Shown piece after piece: positions 17,350 through 27,340 of a DNA stretch of 64,000 nt (position 1 is its first letter; every line of letters begins with the position of its first letter). The position numbers were made by a program, and so were the translations under genes. Source of the stretch: Enterobacter cancerogenus (lineage in GTDB: Bacteria; Pseudomonadota; Gammaproteobacteria; Enterobacterales; Enterobacteriaceae). The notes below the pieces were generated by a model that was given only the letters and a program-made list of their open reading frames with translations, searched no databases and was not told the DNA's origin. Where the stretch lies: the NCBI RefSeq assembly GCF_019047785.1, contig NZ_CP077290.1, forward strand, positions 3,658,001-3,722,000, in the 5' to 3' direction.

Positions 17350-18225
17350 ATGAACAGTGGTTATCTGCATTTTCCGGAATTTGATCCGGTCATTTTTTCA
17401 GTAGGACCTGTAGCGCTTCACTGGTACGGACTGATGTACCTGGTCGGTTTTATTTTTGCCATGTGGCTCGCAGGGCGTCGCGCTAATCGTCCGGGTAGCG
17501 GCTGGACGAAGAACGAAGTCGAGAACCTGCTGTATGCGGGCTTCCTCGGTGTGTTCCTGGGTGGGCGCATCGGCTATGTTCTGTTCTATAACTTCCCGGT
17601 TTTCCTGAGCGATCCCCTCTATCTGTTCCGCGTCTGGGACGGCGGCATGTCCTTCCACGGCGGCCTGATTGGCGTGATCTTAGTGATGCTCATCTTTGCC
17701 AAACGCACCAAGCGTAACTTCTTCCAGGTGGCTGATTTTATTGCGCCTCTGATCCCGTTTGGGCTGGGCGCGGGTCGTCTGGGTAACTTCATCAACGGTG
17801 AGCTTTGGGGGCGTGTCGATCCGAGCGTGTCGTTTACGATGCTGTTCCCGGGTTCGCGTGCAGAAGACCTGGCGCTGCTGCCGTCTCACCCTGAATGGCA
17901 ATCCATTTTCGATACCTACGGCGTTCTGCCGCGCCACATGTCCCAGCTCTATGAACTGGCGCTTGAAGGCGTGGTGCTGTTTATCATTCTTAACCTGTTC
18001 ATCCGCAAGCCACGCCCAACGGGGGCGGTTTCTGGCCTGTTCCTGATTGGCTACGGCGCGTTTCGTATCATCGTCGAGTTCTTCCGCCAGCCGGATGCGC
18101 AGTTTACCGGCGAATGGGTACAGTACATCAGTATGGGGCAGATCCTCTCCATTCCGATGATTGTCGCGGGTGCCGTTATGATGATCTGGGCCTACCGCCG
18201 TCGTCCACAGCAACAACTTTCCTGA
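17350..18225 (+). CDS. lgt: Prolipoprotein diacylglyceryl transferase
   Basis: A 291-residue inner-membrane enzyme that transfers diacylglycerol from phosphatidylglycerol to the lipobox cysteine of prolipoproteins, the first step of lipoprotein maturation. Conserved segments are HGGLIG (catalytic His about 103) and [16 protein letters not shown] (about 140-155), with seven membrane helices expected. It is 6 bp from thyA and the two are co-transcribed in E. coli. Several substrates lie in the window, including YgdR, MltA and YgdI. Confidence 0.97.
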   Translation: MNSGYLHFPEFDPVIFSVGPVALHWYGLMYLVGFIFAMWLAGRRANRPGSGWTKNEVENLLYAGFLGVFLGGRIGYVLFYNFPVFLSDPLYLFRVWDGGMSFHGGLIGVILVMLIFAKRTKRNFFQVADFIAPLIPFGLGAGRLGNFINGELWGRVDPSVSFTMLFPGSRAEDLALLPSHPEWQSIFDTYGVLPRHMSQLYELALEGVVLFIILNLFIRKPRPTGAVSGLFLIGYGAFRIIVEFFRQPDAQFTGEWVQYISMGQILSIPMIVAGAVMMIWAYRRRPQQQLS

Positions 18226-18231
18226 GGAACC

Positions 18232-19026
18232 ATGAAACAGTATCTTGAATTGATGAAAAAAGTGCTCGATGAGGGCACGCCAAAAAATGACCGCACCGGC
18301 ACCGGGACGCTCTCTATTTTTGGCCACCAGATGCGCTTCAACCTGCAGGAAGGTTTCCCTCTGGTGACGACGAAGCGCTGCCATCTGCGCTCGATCATTC
18401 ATGAACTGCTCTGGTTCCTGCAAGGCGACACCAACGTAGCGTATCTGCACGAAAACAACGTCTCCATCTGGGACGAATGGGCCGATGAGAATGGCAACCT
18501 CGGGCCGGTTTACGGCAAGCAGTGGCGGGCATGGCCTACCCCTGACGGCCGCCATATCGACCAGATCACCACCGTAATGAACCAGCTGAAAAACGATCCG
18601 GACTCTCGCCGTATCATCGTTTCTGCCTGGAACGTGGGTGAACTGGACAAAATGGCGCTGGCACCGTGCCACGCGTTTTTCCAGTTCTATGTGGCGGACG
18701 GTAAGCTCTCCTGCCAGCTTTATCAGCGCTCCTGCGACGTGTTCCTCGGCCTGCCGTTTAACATCGCCAGCTACGCGCTGCTTGTGCACATGATGGCGCA
18801 GCAGTGCGATCTGGACGTGGGTGATTTTGTCTGGACGGGCGGGGACACCCACCTGTACAGCAACCACATGGACCAGACACATCTTCAGCTGAGCCGCGAA
18901 CCGCGTGCGTTGCCGAAACTTGTTATCAAACGCAAACCTGAATCGATCTTCGATTATCGTTTCGACGATTTCGAGATTGAAGGTTACGACCCGCACCCGG
19001 GTATCAAAGCCCCGGTTGCAATCTGA
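18232..19026 (+). CDS. thyA: Thymidylate synthase
   Basis: A 264-residue cytoplasmic enzyme that methylates dUMP to dTMP with methylene-tetrahydrofolate. The catalytic cysteine is C146 in [12 protein letters not shown], the arginine pair is DSRRIIV (about 124-130), and the dUMP-contacting [11 protein letters not shown] follows. The length equals E. coli ThyA. A strong terminator follows by 20 bp. Confidence 0.98.
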   Translation: MKQYLELMKKVLDEGTPKNDRTGTGTLSIFGHQMRFNLQEGFPLVTTKRCHLRSIIHELLWFLQGDTNVAYLHENNVSIWDEWADENGNLGPVYGKQWRAWPTPDGRHIDQITTVMNQLKNDPDSRRIIVSAWNVGELDKMALAPCHAFFQFYVADGKLSCQLYQRSCDVFLGLPFNIASYALLVHMMAQQCDLDVGDFVWTGGDTHLYSNHMDQTHLQLSREPRALPKLVIKRKPESIFDYRFDDFEIEGYDPHPGIKAPVAI

Positions 19027-19046
19027 TGCGGTAAATCGTTACACAG

Positions 19047-19073
19047 CCGGCGCTTTTTAGCGCCGGTTTTTTT
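19047..19073 (+). terminator. Rho-independent terminator of lgt-thyA
   Basis: CCGGCGCT / AGCGCCGG stem with a short T-loop, followed by seven T. Confidence 0.9.
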
Positions 19074-19209
19074 CGTCCTCAATGCCTTTTACGAGGCGCA
19101 TTCCGCAGCCGTTGCAATCCGTTGCAAAAGACAAAAAACACCTGAAAGCGGCTCGCAAACTTCCCATCCGTCCCTCGTTAAATATCTCTGCTGCCGTCAC
19201 ACTCCCGGC

Positions 19210-19674
19210 ATGAAAAATGAGAACGGCTTTACGCTGATTGAAACACTGATTGCCCTTACGCTTGTGGTGATCCTGAGCGCTACAGGGCTTTACGGCTGGG
19301 ACAGCTGGCAACGCCAGCAGCGGCTATGGCAAACCGCAGGCCAGGTGCGCGATTACATGGTGTTTTTGCGTAACGATGCTAACCGCCATAACCGCGACCA
19401 CCTGATCACGCTTCAGCGGGATGAAAACAGAGACTGCCTAGTGAGCTCCGCCGTAATGGATTGCGAAAGCGGTGGTCCCTTCGTGATGGTACCGCTCTGG
19501 CCTGAGGTCGTCATCAGCGAGATAACACCGTCGCTGGGGTTCTTTGGGCTGAGAGATACCGCCTGGGCCGGGCGGGTAGGGGTGAAAAGTCGCGCGGGTG
19601 AGTGGCTGATTATTATCTCAAACGCAGGACGAATCAGAATGTGTAATGCGGCAGTTCAGGGAGCGTGTCGATGA
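19210..19674 (+). CDS. ppdA: Prepilin-peptidase-dependent pseudopilin PpdA
   Basis: A 154-residue type IV pilin-like protein. The N-terminus MKNENG-FTLIETLIALTLVVI has the prepilin cleavage site after G6, the conserved glutamate five residues on, and a hydrophobic helix that spans the membrane before assembly. TPSLGFFGLRDTAWAG is shared with E. coli PpdA. It starts a four-gene pseudopilin cluster ahead of recC and overlaps ppdB by 4 bp (ATGA). The pilus or secretion structure it serves in E. coli is not established. Confidence 0.92.
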   Translation: MKNENGFTLIETLIALTLVVILSATGLYGWDSWQRQQRLWQTAGQVRDYMVFLRNDANRHNRDHLITLQRDENRDCLVSSAVMDCESGGPFVMVPLWPEVVISEITPSLGFFGLRDTAWAGRVGVKSRAGEWLIIISNAGRIRMCNAAVQGACR

Positions 19675-20225
19675 ACCAGAGCGGCTTTTCGCTTACGGAG
19701 ATGCTGATGGCTATGGCTATCAGCAGCATTTTGTTGGTCAGCACATCGCGTTTTTTGCCGGCGCTACACCGCGCGGTTTTGCTGCAATCCGGGCAACAGG
19801 AGCTTGAGGAGGAGGTCTGGCAGCGTCTGTTTTCCATCGGTAAGCAGCTTCAGCGAGCGGGCTACTGTGCAGGAAATTGCCAGGGAACGGGGCTGACCAT
19901 TGGCCGACAGGGCAGTTGTGCCATCGTAAAATGGGATGCCAACAGCAATGGGGCCTGGGACGCGTCCTCCTCTGAAAACGACAGCACCGGATTTCGCCTG
20001 GAGTCGGGCGCGCTGGAAACGCTGCGCGGGGCGACCAGCTGTGAAGGGCGAGGATGGGAAAAGCTTACCGATCCAGACCGGATTGCGATCCAGCAGTTAA
20101 AAGTAAGCAAAGTGGAACACGCCGGTTTTGCGCCGGAACTGACTGTTGAGCTGGTTGCCCTTCGGCAAGGCGCGTTAGCCGCGCCGTTTGCCGCGCGCTA
20201 TACCGTCACGGGATTCAATCTGTGA
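19671..20225 (+). CDS. ppdB: Prepilin-peptidase-dependent pseudopilin PpdB
   Basis: A 184-residue pilin-like protein. [20 protein letters not shown] gives the cleavage site after glycine, the +5 glutamate and a hydrophobic helix. Shared with E. coli PpdB are [23 protein letters not shown] and the C-terminal YTVTGFNL. The ATG at 19671 overlaps the ppdA stop, and the end overlaps ygdB by 4 bp (GTGA), so the cluster is tightly coupled. It likely acts as a minor pseudopilin. Confidence 0.92.
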   Translation: MNQSGFSLTEMLMAMAISSILLVSTSRFLPALHRAVLLQSGQQELEEEVWQRLFSIGKQLQRAGYCAGNCQGTGLTIGRQGSCAIVKWDANSNGAWDASSSENDSTGFRLESGALETLRGATSCEGRGWEKLTDPDRIAIQQLKVSKVEHAGFAPELTVELVALRQGALAAPFAARYTVTGFNL

Positions 20226-20623
20226 ACCGTCAGCAGGGAATGTCGTCGTTGGCGCTGGTCGTGCTTTTGCTGGTACTCGGCACCCTGATCCTGACCGGCC
20301 TCAGTCAGCAGCTTGATAGCCTTAGCGCCCTGGTCGGGGGCGAGACCCGCTCGCTTCGGGAGCAGATGGCCGTACAGTCAGCGCTGGAATGGGGGCGGAT
20401 GCAGAACTGGGCCTTGCAGCCCGGGGTGCAGTGTAAAGCGAACAAAGACTGGCATGTCTGTTTGCGATTGTTGAACGAGGGGCGCGTTTTGCTGATAGCC
20501 GGTAGTGATGACACGCTGCTATGGCGTGCTGGAGAGATAACAGACGGGCGCATACGTTTTTCCCCTCACGGCTGGAGCGATTTCTGCCCGCTTAAGGAGA
20601 GTGCACTATGTCAGTTACCCTGA
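20222..20623 (+). CDS. ygdB: Minor pseudopilin-like protein YgdB (DUF2509)
   Basis: A 133-residue protein with a GTG start overlapping the ppdB stop. The N-terminus [23 protein letters not shown] has a glycine and a long hydrophobic helix but lacks the usual +5 glutamate, as PilX-like minor pilins sometimes do. The C-terminal [18 protein letters not shown] matches E. coli YgdB. It overlaps ppdC by 16 bp. Confidence 0.88.
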   Translation: MNRQQGMSSLALVVLLLVLGTLILTGLSQQLDSLSALVGGETRSLREQMAVQSALEWGRMQNWALQPGVQCKANKDWHVCLRLLNEGRVLLIAGSDDTLLWRAGEITDGRIRFSPHGWSDFCPLKESALCQLP

Positions 20624-20931
20624 GCAGACAAAAAGGGTTTAGCATGGTCGAAGTCCTGCTGGCGATGATGCTGCTGGTTATTATTGTGACGGCGCTATCG
20701 GGTTATCAGCGGGTGCTGGCGACGCGCTATTCGGCGCTGAATCAGACCCGCCAGCTTTGGCACCATGTCTGGAATTTGTCGCAGCTCTCAACCTTTACGT
20801 CACCGACTGGCTGGCAGGCGAGCCGAATGCAGACAACGCGGTCCGGATGTGTCAGCATCACGGTCTCACTTATTTCTCCTCTGGGGCGACGCGGCGAAAT
20901 AACACGTCTGCATTGCCCGGTTAGTCAGTAG
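20608..20931 (+). CDS. ppdC: Prepilin-peptidase-dependent pseudopilin PpdC
   Basis: A 107-residue pilin-like protein, the same length as E. coli Ppd[26 protein letters not shown] has the cleavage glycine, the +5 glutamate and the transmembrane helix; the C-terminus ends [12 protein letters not shown]. It starts inside ygdB and stops 12 bp before recC, so recC is in the same transcription unit or uses a promoter inside this cluster. Confidence 0.9.
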   Translation: MSVTLSRQKGFSMVEVLLAMMLLVIIVTALSGYQRVLATRYSALNQTRQLWHHVWNLSQLSTFTSPTGWQASRMQTTRSGCVSITVSLISPLGRRGEITRLHCPVSQ

Positions 20932-20943
20932 TCTGGAGCGTTT

Positions 20944-23900
20944 ATGTTAAGGGTCTACCACTCAAATCGTCTTGATGTGCTGGAAGCACTGATGGAATTT
21001 ATTGTCGAGCGCGATCGCCTCGACGATCCTTTTGAGCCTGAAATGGTGCTGGTGCAAAGTACCGGTATGGCGCAGTGGCTGCAAATGTCCCTCTCGCAGA
21101 AGTTTGGCATTGCGGCGAACATCGACTTTCCGCTGCCCGCGAGCTTTATCTGGGAGATGTTTGTTCGCGTGCTGCCCGACATCCCTGAGCAGAGCGCCTT
21201 CAACAAACAGAGCATGAGCTGGAAGCTGATGACCCTGTTACCGGATATGCTGACGCACGATGAATTCACGATGCTGCGTCACTATCTCAATGACGATACC
21301 GATAAACGCAAGCTGTTCCAACTGGCCTCACGTACCGCCGATCTGTTTGACCAGTATCTGGTGTACCGTCCTGAGTGGCTGACGGCCTGGGAAGCCGGTG
21401 AGAGGGTGGAGGGCTTACCCGACGCGCAAATCTGGCAGGCGCCACTCTGGAAAGCGCTGGTAGAACACACGGAGAAACTCGGCCAGCCAAAATGGCACCG
21501 AGCCAACCTGTACCAGCGTTTTATTTCGATCCTTGAACGGGCTACCGAGCGTCCGGCTCGTCTGCCGTCGCGGGTGTTTATCTGCGGAATATCCGCCCTT
21601 CCGCCTGTGTACCTGAATGCACTGCGAGCGCTCGGCCGACATATTGATATCCACATTCTTTTTACTAACCCCTGCCGCCACTACTGGGGGGATATTCAGG
21701 ACGCCCGCTGGCTCGCCCGGCTAGTCACCCGGCAACGTCGCCGCCTTTTTGAAGAACGCAGCGTTCCCCTGTTCAAAGACAGCGCAACCGCCGCGCAGCT
21801 CTTCGATGAAGACGGCATGCAAAACTTGCCCAATCCGCTGCTTGCCTCCTGGGGAAAACTCGGGCGCGACTATATTCATATGCTCTCCGATATCACCTCT
21901 TCTGGCGAAGGGGATGTGGACGCCTTCGCAGAGATTGCGCCGGACAGCCTGTTGCACAACATCCAGATTGACATTCTGGATCTGGAAAACCGCGCCGTCA
22001 TGGGGATCTCATCAGAGGAATTTGTTCGCAGCGACGGTAAACGCCTGCTGGATCCGGACGACCGAAGCATCACCGTGCACGTTTGCCACAGCCCGCAGCG
22101 AGAGGTTGAGATCCTTCATGACAGGCTTCTGGCGATGCTGCAGGATGACCCGACCCTGACGCCGCGCGACATCGTGGTTATGGTGGCGGATATCGACAGC
22201 TACAGCCCGTTTATTCAGGCCGTATTTGGCAGCGCTACGGGCGAGCGGTATCTGCCGTACGCCATTTCTGACCGCCGTGCGCGCCAGTCGCATCCTGCCT
22301 TGCAGGCTTTTATCAGCCTGCTCTCACTTCCGGACAGCCGCTTTATTTCTGAAGATGTGCTGGCGCTGCTGGATGTCCCGGTCCTGGCGGCACGTTTTGA
22401 CGTTAATGAAGAGGGGTTGCGCTACCTTCGCCAGTGGGTGAATGAGTCCGGTGTTCGCTGGGGGCTGGACGATGACAACGTTCAGGAGTTCGAGCTTCCG
22501 CCGACGGGACAGCACACCTGGCGGTTTGGCCTGACGCGTATGCTGCTGGGCTACGCGATGGAGAGCCACCACGGTGAGTGGAACGAGGTGCTCCCCTACG
22601 ATGAATCCAGCGGTCTCATCGCTGAGCTGGTGGGCCATCTTGCCTCGCTGCTGATGCAGCTTAACCGCTGGCGTCGTGAGCTAATGCAGCCTCGCCCGCT
22701 TGTCGAGTGGCTTCCCGTCTGCCGCGAAATGCTTAATGCTTTCTTCCTGCCGGACGACGAAACAGAAGCCGCGATGGCGCTCATTGAAAAACAGTGGCAG
22801 GCCATCATCGAAGAGGGGGTCAATTCACACTACTCCGAGGCGGTTCCACTGTCGCTTCTGCGCGATGAACTGACGCAACGCCTCGATCAGGAGCGGATCA
22901 GCCAGCGGTTCCTGGCCGGCCCCATCAATATTTGTACCCTGATGCCCATGCGTTCGATCCCATTCCGTGTGGTTTGCCTGCTGGGGATGAACGACGGGAT
23001 CTATCCGCGTGCGCTGCCACCGCTGGGGTTTGATTTGATGAGCGCTCAGCCGAAGCGGGGTGACCGCAGCCGCCGTGACGACGACCGCTACCTGTTCCTG
23101 GAAGCGCTCATCTCGGCGCAGAGCAAGCTCTACATCAGCTATATCGGGCGCTCGATTCAGGACAACAGCGAACGCTTTCCCTCTGTGTTGGTACAGGAAC
23201 TGGTGGATTATATCGGGCAGAGCCACTATCTGCCGGGTGACGAAGCCCGCAACTGTGACGAAAGTGAACGGCGCGTGAAAGATCATATTACGTTTCACCA
23301 CAGCCGCATGCCGTTTGATCCGGTTAACTACGCCAGGAATGAACAGCAGAGCTATGCCCAGGAATGGCTCCCGGCGGCGAAACGGGAAGGCACGGCACAC
23401 ACCGATTTTATTCAGGAGCTGGAGCCCCGCTTAATTGACACCCTGACGTTCGAGCAGCTTTCGCGTTTTTGGGCGCACCCGGTACGGGCATTTTTCCAGC
23501 AGCGCCTGCAGGTCAACTTCCGCTCTGAAGAGAGTGAAATCCCCGATGCGGAACCCTTTACCCTTGATGGGCTGGAACGCTACCAGCTTAACCTTCAACT
23601 GCTGAATGCCCTGGTTGACGAGGAAGATGCCCAACTGCTTTATCGCCGCTACCGTGCTGCGGGACAACTGCCTTATGGCGCGTTTGGTGAGATTGTCTGG
23701 GATACGCAGTGCCAGGAGATGACGACTCTGGCGGAGCGCGTGATTGCATGCCGACAACCCGGACAAAGTATTGAGATCGATCTCGACTGTAACGGCGTGC
23801 AACTCACCGGCTGGCTGACTCATGTGCAGTCTGATGGCCTGCTGCGCTGGCGGCCCTCCATGCTCAGCGTTTCACAAGGTTTGCAACTCTGGCTCGAACA

Positions 23901-24318
23901 TCTTGTCTACAGCGCAGAGGGTAATCAGGGAGAGAGCCGGTTATTCCTGCGTAAAGACGGTGAGTGGCGCTTCCCGCCCATGGAGGCTGAGCAGGCGCTG
24001 GCGTATTTATCGTTGTACATTGAAGGCTACCGGCAGGGAATGAACAAACCGTTGCTGCTACTGCCAGAAAGTGGTGGGGCGTGGATAAAAGCCTGTTACG
24101 ACGCGCAGAATGATGCCATGTTAACGGACGAGGCCTCCTTGCAAAAAGCGCGGAGTAAATTTTTGCAGGCCTACGAAGGGAACATGATGGTACGCGGTGA
24201 AGGTGACGATGTCTGGTATCAGCGCTTATGGAGAACGCTTGAGCCAGAATTCTTTGACGCCATCACGCAGGAGGCACAGCGCTACCTGTTACCGTTGTTT
24301 AAATTTAATCAGTCCTGA
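20944..24318 (+). CDS. recC: Exonuclease V gamma chain RecC
   Basis: A 1124-residue subunit of the RecBCD helicase-nuclease that splits the strands and reads Chi during double-strand-break repair. It starts MLRVYHSNRLDVLEALMEFIV. Segments such as STGMAQWLQMSLSQKFGIAANIDFPLPASF and CLLGMNDGIYPR are those of the E. coli protein, which has 1122 residues. RecC has an inactivated helicase fold with no Walker motif and a degenerate nuclease domain. recB and recD follow in the same orientation with ptrA in between. Confidence 0.97.
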   Translation: MLRVYHSNRLDVLEALMEFIVERDRLDDPFEPEMVLVQSTGMAQWLQMSLSQKFGIAANIDFPLPASFIWEMFVRVLPDIPEQSAFNKQSMSWKLMTLLPDMLTHDEFTMLRHYLNDDTDKRKLFQLASRTADLFDQYLVYRPEWLTAWEAGERVEGLPDAQIWQAPLWKALVEHTEKLGQPKWHRANLYQRFISILERATERPARLPSRVFICGISALPPVYLNALRALGRHIDIHILFTNPCRHYWGDIQDARWLARLVTRQRRRLFEERSVPLFKDSATAAQLFDEDGMQNLPNPLLASWGKLGRDYIHMLSDITSSGEGDVDAFAEIAPDSLLHNIQIDILDLENRAVMGISSEEFVRSDGKRLLDPDDRSITVHVCHSPQREVEILHDRLLAMLQDDPTLTPRDIVVMVADIDSYSPFIQAVFGSATGERYLPYAISDRRARQSHPALQAFISLLSLPDSRFISEDVLALLDVPVLAARFDVNEEGLRYLRQWVNESGVRWGLDDDNVQEFELPPTGQHTWRFGLTRMLLGYAMESHHGEWNEVLPYDESSGLIAELVGHLASLLMQLNRWRRELMQPRPLVEWLPVCREMLNAFFLPDDETEAAMALIEKQWQAIIEEGVNSHYSEAVPLSLLRDELTQRLDQERISQRFLAGPINICTLMPMRSIPFRVVCLLGMNDGIYPRALPPLGFDLMSAQPKRGDRSRRDDDRYLFLEALISAQSKLYISYIGRSIQDNSERFPSVLVQELVDYIGQSHYLPGDEARNCDESERRVKDHITFHHSRMPFDPVNYARNEQQSYAQEWLPAAKREGTAHTDFIQELEPRLIDTLTFEQLSRFWAHPVRAFFQQRLQVNFRSEESEIPDAEPFTLDGLERYQLNLQLLNALVDEEDAQLLYRRYRAAGQLPYGAFGEIVWDTQCQEMTTLAERVIACRQPGQSIEIDLDCNGVQLTGWLTHVQSDGLLRWRPSMLSVSQGLQLWLEHLVYSAEGNQGESRLFLRKDGEWRFPPMEAEQALAYLSLYIEGYRQGMNKPLLLLPESGGAWIKACYDAQNDAMLTDEASLQKARSKFLQAYEGNMMVRGEGDDVWYQRLWRTLEPEFFDAITQEAQRYLLPLFKFNQS

Positions 24319-24457
24319 CGACTGTATAAAAATTGCGCTGATTTTGGCGTTCATTTATTATGCAGCTCTTATCACGGAGTGATGTACCAAAAGAAAGAGA
24401 TGCTGGCGTGTCCAGCACGCAGTTTGTTAATGATGTAGCCGTGATAAAGAGGTCGTA

Positions 24458-27340
24458 ATGCCAGGCAGCACCTTGTTTAAAGCGTTTGTATTGTTTGTCG
24501 CCCTCTGGGCCCCCTTCACTCAGGCAGATTCCGGTTGGCAACCCATCCAGGAAACGATTCGCAAAAGCGAGAAAGATACCCGCCAGTATCAGGCCATTCG
24601 CCTTGATAACGGGATGACCGTGCTGCTGGTTTCCGATCCCCAGGCGGTGAAATCGCTCTCTGCACTGGTGGTGCCGGTTGGGTCTCTGGAAGATCCTGAG
24701 GCGCACCCGGGTCTGGCTCACTATCTTGAACACATGACGCTGATGGGGTCGAAAAAGTACCCGCAGCCGGATAGCCTGTCAGAATTCCTGAAAATGCATG
24801 GCGGCAGCCACAACGCCAGTACGGCGCCTTATCGCACGGCGTTTTACCTTGAAGTGGAAAATGATGCGCTGGCAGGGGCGGTGGACCGCCTCGCTGACGC
24901 CATCGCCGCGCCGCTGCTGGATAAAAAATACGCCGACCGCGAACGAAACGCGGTGAATGCTGAATTGACCATGGCCCGCACGCGCGATGGTATGCGCATG
25001 GCGCAGGTCAGCGCTGAAACCATCAACCCGGCGCACCCCGGCGCGCGCTTTTCCGGTGGTAACCGTGAGACGTTAAGCGATAAGCCGAACAGCCCCGTGC
25101 TCAAGGCGTTGCATACGTTTCGCGATAAATATTACTCAGCCAACCTGATGAAAGCCGTCATCTACAGCAACAAGCCGTTGCGTGAGCTGGCGAACATGGC
25201 GGCCCAGACCTTTGGCCGGGTGCCGAATAAAAATATCGATCTGCCGCAGATTAACGTGCCGGTGGTAACCGACGCGCAAAAGGGGATCGTGATCCACTAC
25301 GTGCCGGCGCTGCCGCGTAAGGTCCTGCGCGTTGAGTTCCGTATCGATAACAATACCGCCCAGTTCCGCAGTAAAACCGATGAGCTGGTGACCTATCTTA
25401 TCGGTAACCGCAGCCCTGGTACGCTCTCTGACTGGCTGCAAAAGCAGGGGCTGGTCGAGGGGATCCGTGCCGACTCCGATCCGGTGGTAAACGGCAACAG
25501 CGGTGTGCTGGCGATTTCCGCAACCCTGACCGATAAAGGCCTCGCGAACCGCGATGAGGTGGTTGCTGCGATCTTCAGCTATCTCTCTTTGCTGCGTGAG
25601 AAAGGGGTGGATAAACGTTACTTCGATGAACTGGCGCATGTGCTGGATCTCGATTTCCGCTATCCCTCGATCACGCGTGACATGGACTATGTTGAATGGC
25701 TCGCCGATACCATGATCCGCGTGCCGGTGGCCCACACGCTTGATGCTGTCAACATTGCTGACCAGTACGACGCCGGGGCGTTAAAAGCACGTCTGGCGAT
25801 GATGACCCCGCAGAACGCACGTATCTGGTATATCAGCCCGAACGAGCCGCACAACAAAACGGCCTACTTCGTGGATGCGCCTTATCAGGTTGATAAGATC
25901 GGCGAGGAGACCTTTGCGAAGTGGCAGAAGCAGTCCGCCGGGATTGCCCTGGCGTTGCCGGAGCTTAATCCCTACATTCCGGACGACTTCACGCTGATTA
26001 AGACCACCAAAGCTTATCCGCACCCGGAACTCATTGTTGATGAGCCAACGCTGCGCGTGGTTTACACCCCAAGCCGCTATTTTGCGAGCGAGCCGAAAGC
26101 CGATGTCAGCGTTGTGCTGCGCAACCCGAAGGCGATGGACACGGCCAGAAATCAGGTGATCTTTGCGCTTAATGACTATCTGGCGGGTATCGCTTTAGAC
26201 CAGCTTAGCAATCAGGCCGCCGTGGGCGGTATTAGCTTCTCTACCAATGCCAACAACGGTCTGATGCTTAACGCTAACGGCTACACCCAGCGTTTGCCGC
26301 AGCTGTTCCAGGCGTTGCTCGAAGGCTATTTCAGCTATACGCCAACCCAGGAGCAGCTTGAGCAGGCCAAGTCCTGGTATGCGCAGATGATGGATTCCGC
26401 GGAGAAAGGCAAAGCCTACGAACAGGCGATCATGCCGCCGCAGATGCTGTCGCAGATCCCCTATTTCCAGCGGGATGAACGCCGCGCGCTGCTGCCCTCC
26501 ATATCATTAGACGATGTGCTGGCGTACCGGGCGTTACTGAAAACCAACACCCGGCCCGAGTTCCTGATTGTGGGGAATATGAGTGAAGAGGCCGCGAAAA
26601 CCCTGGCGCAAAATGTGCGTACCCAGTTGGGGTCGAAAGGCGAGGTGTGGTGTCGCAATCAGGATGTGCTGGTTGAGAAAAAACAGAATGTGATTTTCGA
26701 AAAAACGGGTGGCAGTACGGATTCCGCGTTGGCTGCCGTTTTTGTGCCAACGGGATATGACGAATATGCCAGCTCTGCGCAGAGCGCCGTGCTGGGGCAA
26801 ATTATTCAGCCGTGGTTCTATAACCAGCTGCGCACCGAAGAACAGCTCGGCTATGCGGTCTTTGCGTTTTCGATGAACGTAGGGCGTCAGTGGGGCCTCG
26901 GGTTCCTGTTGCAAAGCAGTGATAAGCAACCGGCCTATCTGTGGCAGCGCTATCAGGCCTTCTTCCCGCAGGTCGAAGCGAAGCTGCGCGCCATGAAGCC
27001 GGACGAGTTTGCCCAGATCCAGCAAGCCGTTATCGCACAGGTTATGCAGTCGCCTCAGACGTTGGGTGAAGAAGCCTCACAGCTGAGCAAAGATTTCGAT
27101 CGCGGTAATATGAAGTTTGATTCGCGTGATAAAGTAGTGGCCGAGATAAAACAGCTGACCCCTCAGAAGGTTGCCGATTTCTTCCATCAGGCGGTGGTCA
27201 AACCGCAGGGAATGGCTATCCTGTCTGAGGTTTCCGGCAGCCAGAGCGGGAAAGCAGAATTCGTTGACCCGAAAGGCTGGAAAGTCTGGAAGAGCATCAG
27301 CGCGCTGCAACAATCTATGCCCTGGAGTAAGAAAGAATGA
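24458..27340 (+). CDS. ptrA: Protease III (pitrilysin)
   Basis: A 960-residue periplasmic zinc metalloprotease of the M16 family that degrades small peptides. A signal peptide covers about residues 1-23 (LFKAFVLFVALWAPFTQA). The inverted zinc motif HXXEH is H88-Y-L-E91-H92, with a further glutamate ligand in the following RNAVNAELT helix. The second half repeats the M16 fold without the zinc motif. It lies between recC and recB, as in E. coli, and its TGA overlaps the recB ATG. Its function is unrelated to recombination; the placement is an ancient enterobacterial arrangement. Confidence 0.97.
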   Translation: MPGSTLFKAFVLFVALWAPFTQADSGWQPIQETIRKSEKDTRQYQAIRLDNGMTVLLVSDPQAVKSLSALVVPVGSLEDPEAHPGLAHYLEHMTLMGSKKYPQPDSLSEFLKMHGGSHNASTAPYRTAFYLEVENDALAGAVDRLADAIAAPLLDKKYADRERNAVNAELTMARTRDGMRMAQVSAETINPAHPGARFSGGNRETLSDKPNSPVLKALHTFRDKYYSANLMKAVIYSNKPLRELANMAAQTFGRVPNKNIDLPQINVPVVTDAQKGIVIHYVPALPRKVLRVEFRIDNNTAQFRSKTDELVTYLIGNRSPGTLSDWLQKQGLVEGIRADSDPVVNGNSGVLAISATLTDKGLANRDEVVAAIFSYLSLLREKGVDKRYFDELAHVLDLDFRYPSITRDMDYVEWLADTMIRVPVAHTLDAVNIADQYDAGALKARLAMMTPQNARIWYISPNEPHNKTAYFVDAPYQVDKIGEETFAKWQKQSAGIALALPELNPYIPDDFTLIKTTKAYPHPELIVDEPTLRVVYTPSRYFASEPKADVSVVLRNPKAMDTARNQVIFALNDYLAGIALDQLSNQAAVGGISFSTNANNGLMLNANGYTQRLPQLFQALLEGYFSYTPTQEQLEQAKSWYAQMMDSAEKGKAYEQAIMPPQMLSQIPYFQRDERRALLPSISLDDVLAYRALLKTNTRPEFLIVGNMSEEAAKTLAQNVRTQLGSKGEVWCRNQDVLVEKKQNVIFEKTGGSTDSALAAVFVPTGYDEYASSAQSAVLGQIIQPWFYNQLRTEEQLGYAVFAFSMNVGRQWGLGFLLQSSDKQPAYLWQRYQAFFPQVEAKLRAMKPDEFAQIQQAVIAQVMQSPQTLGEEASQLSKDFDRGNMKFDSRDKVVAEIKQLTPQKVADFFHQAVVKPQGMAILSEVSGSQSGKAEFVDPKGWKVWKSISALQQSMPWSKKE

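Noticed and set aside
17680..18996. 438-codon minus-strand open frame across lgt and thyA
   Set aside because: Shadow of two conserved enzymes; no motif.
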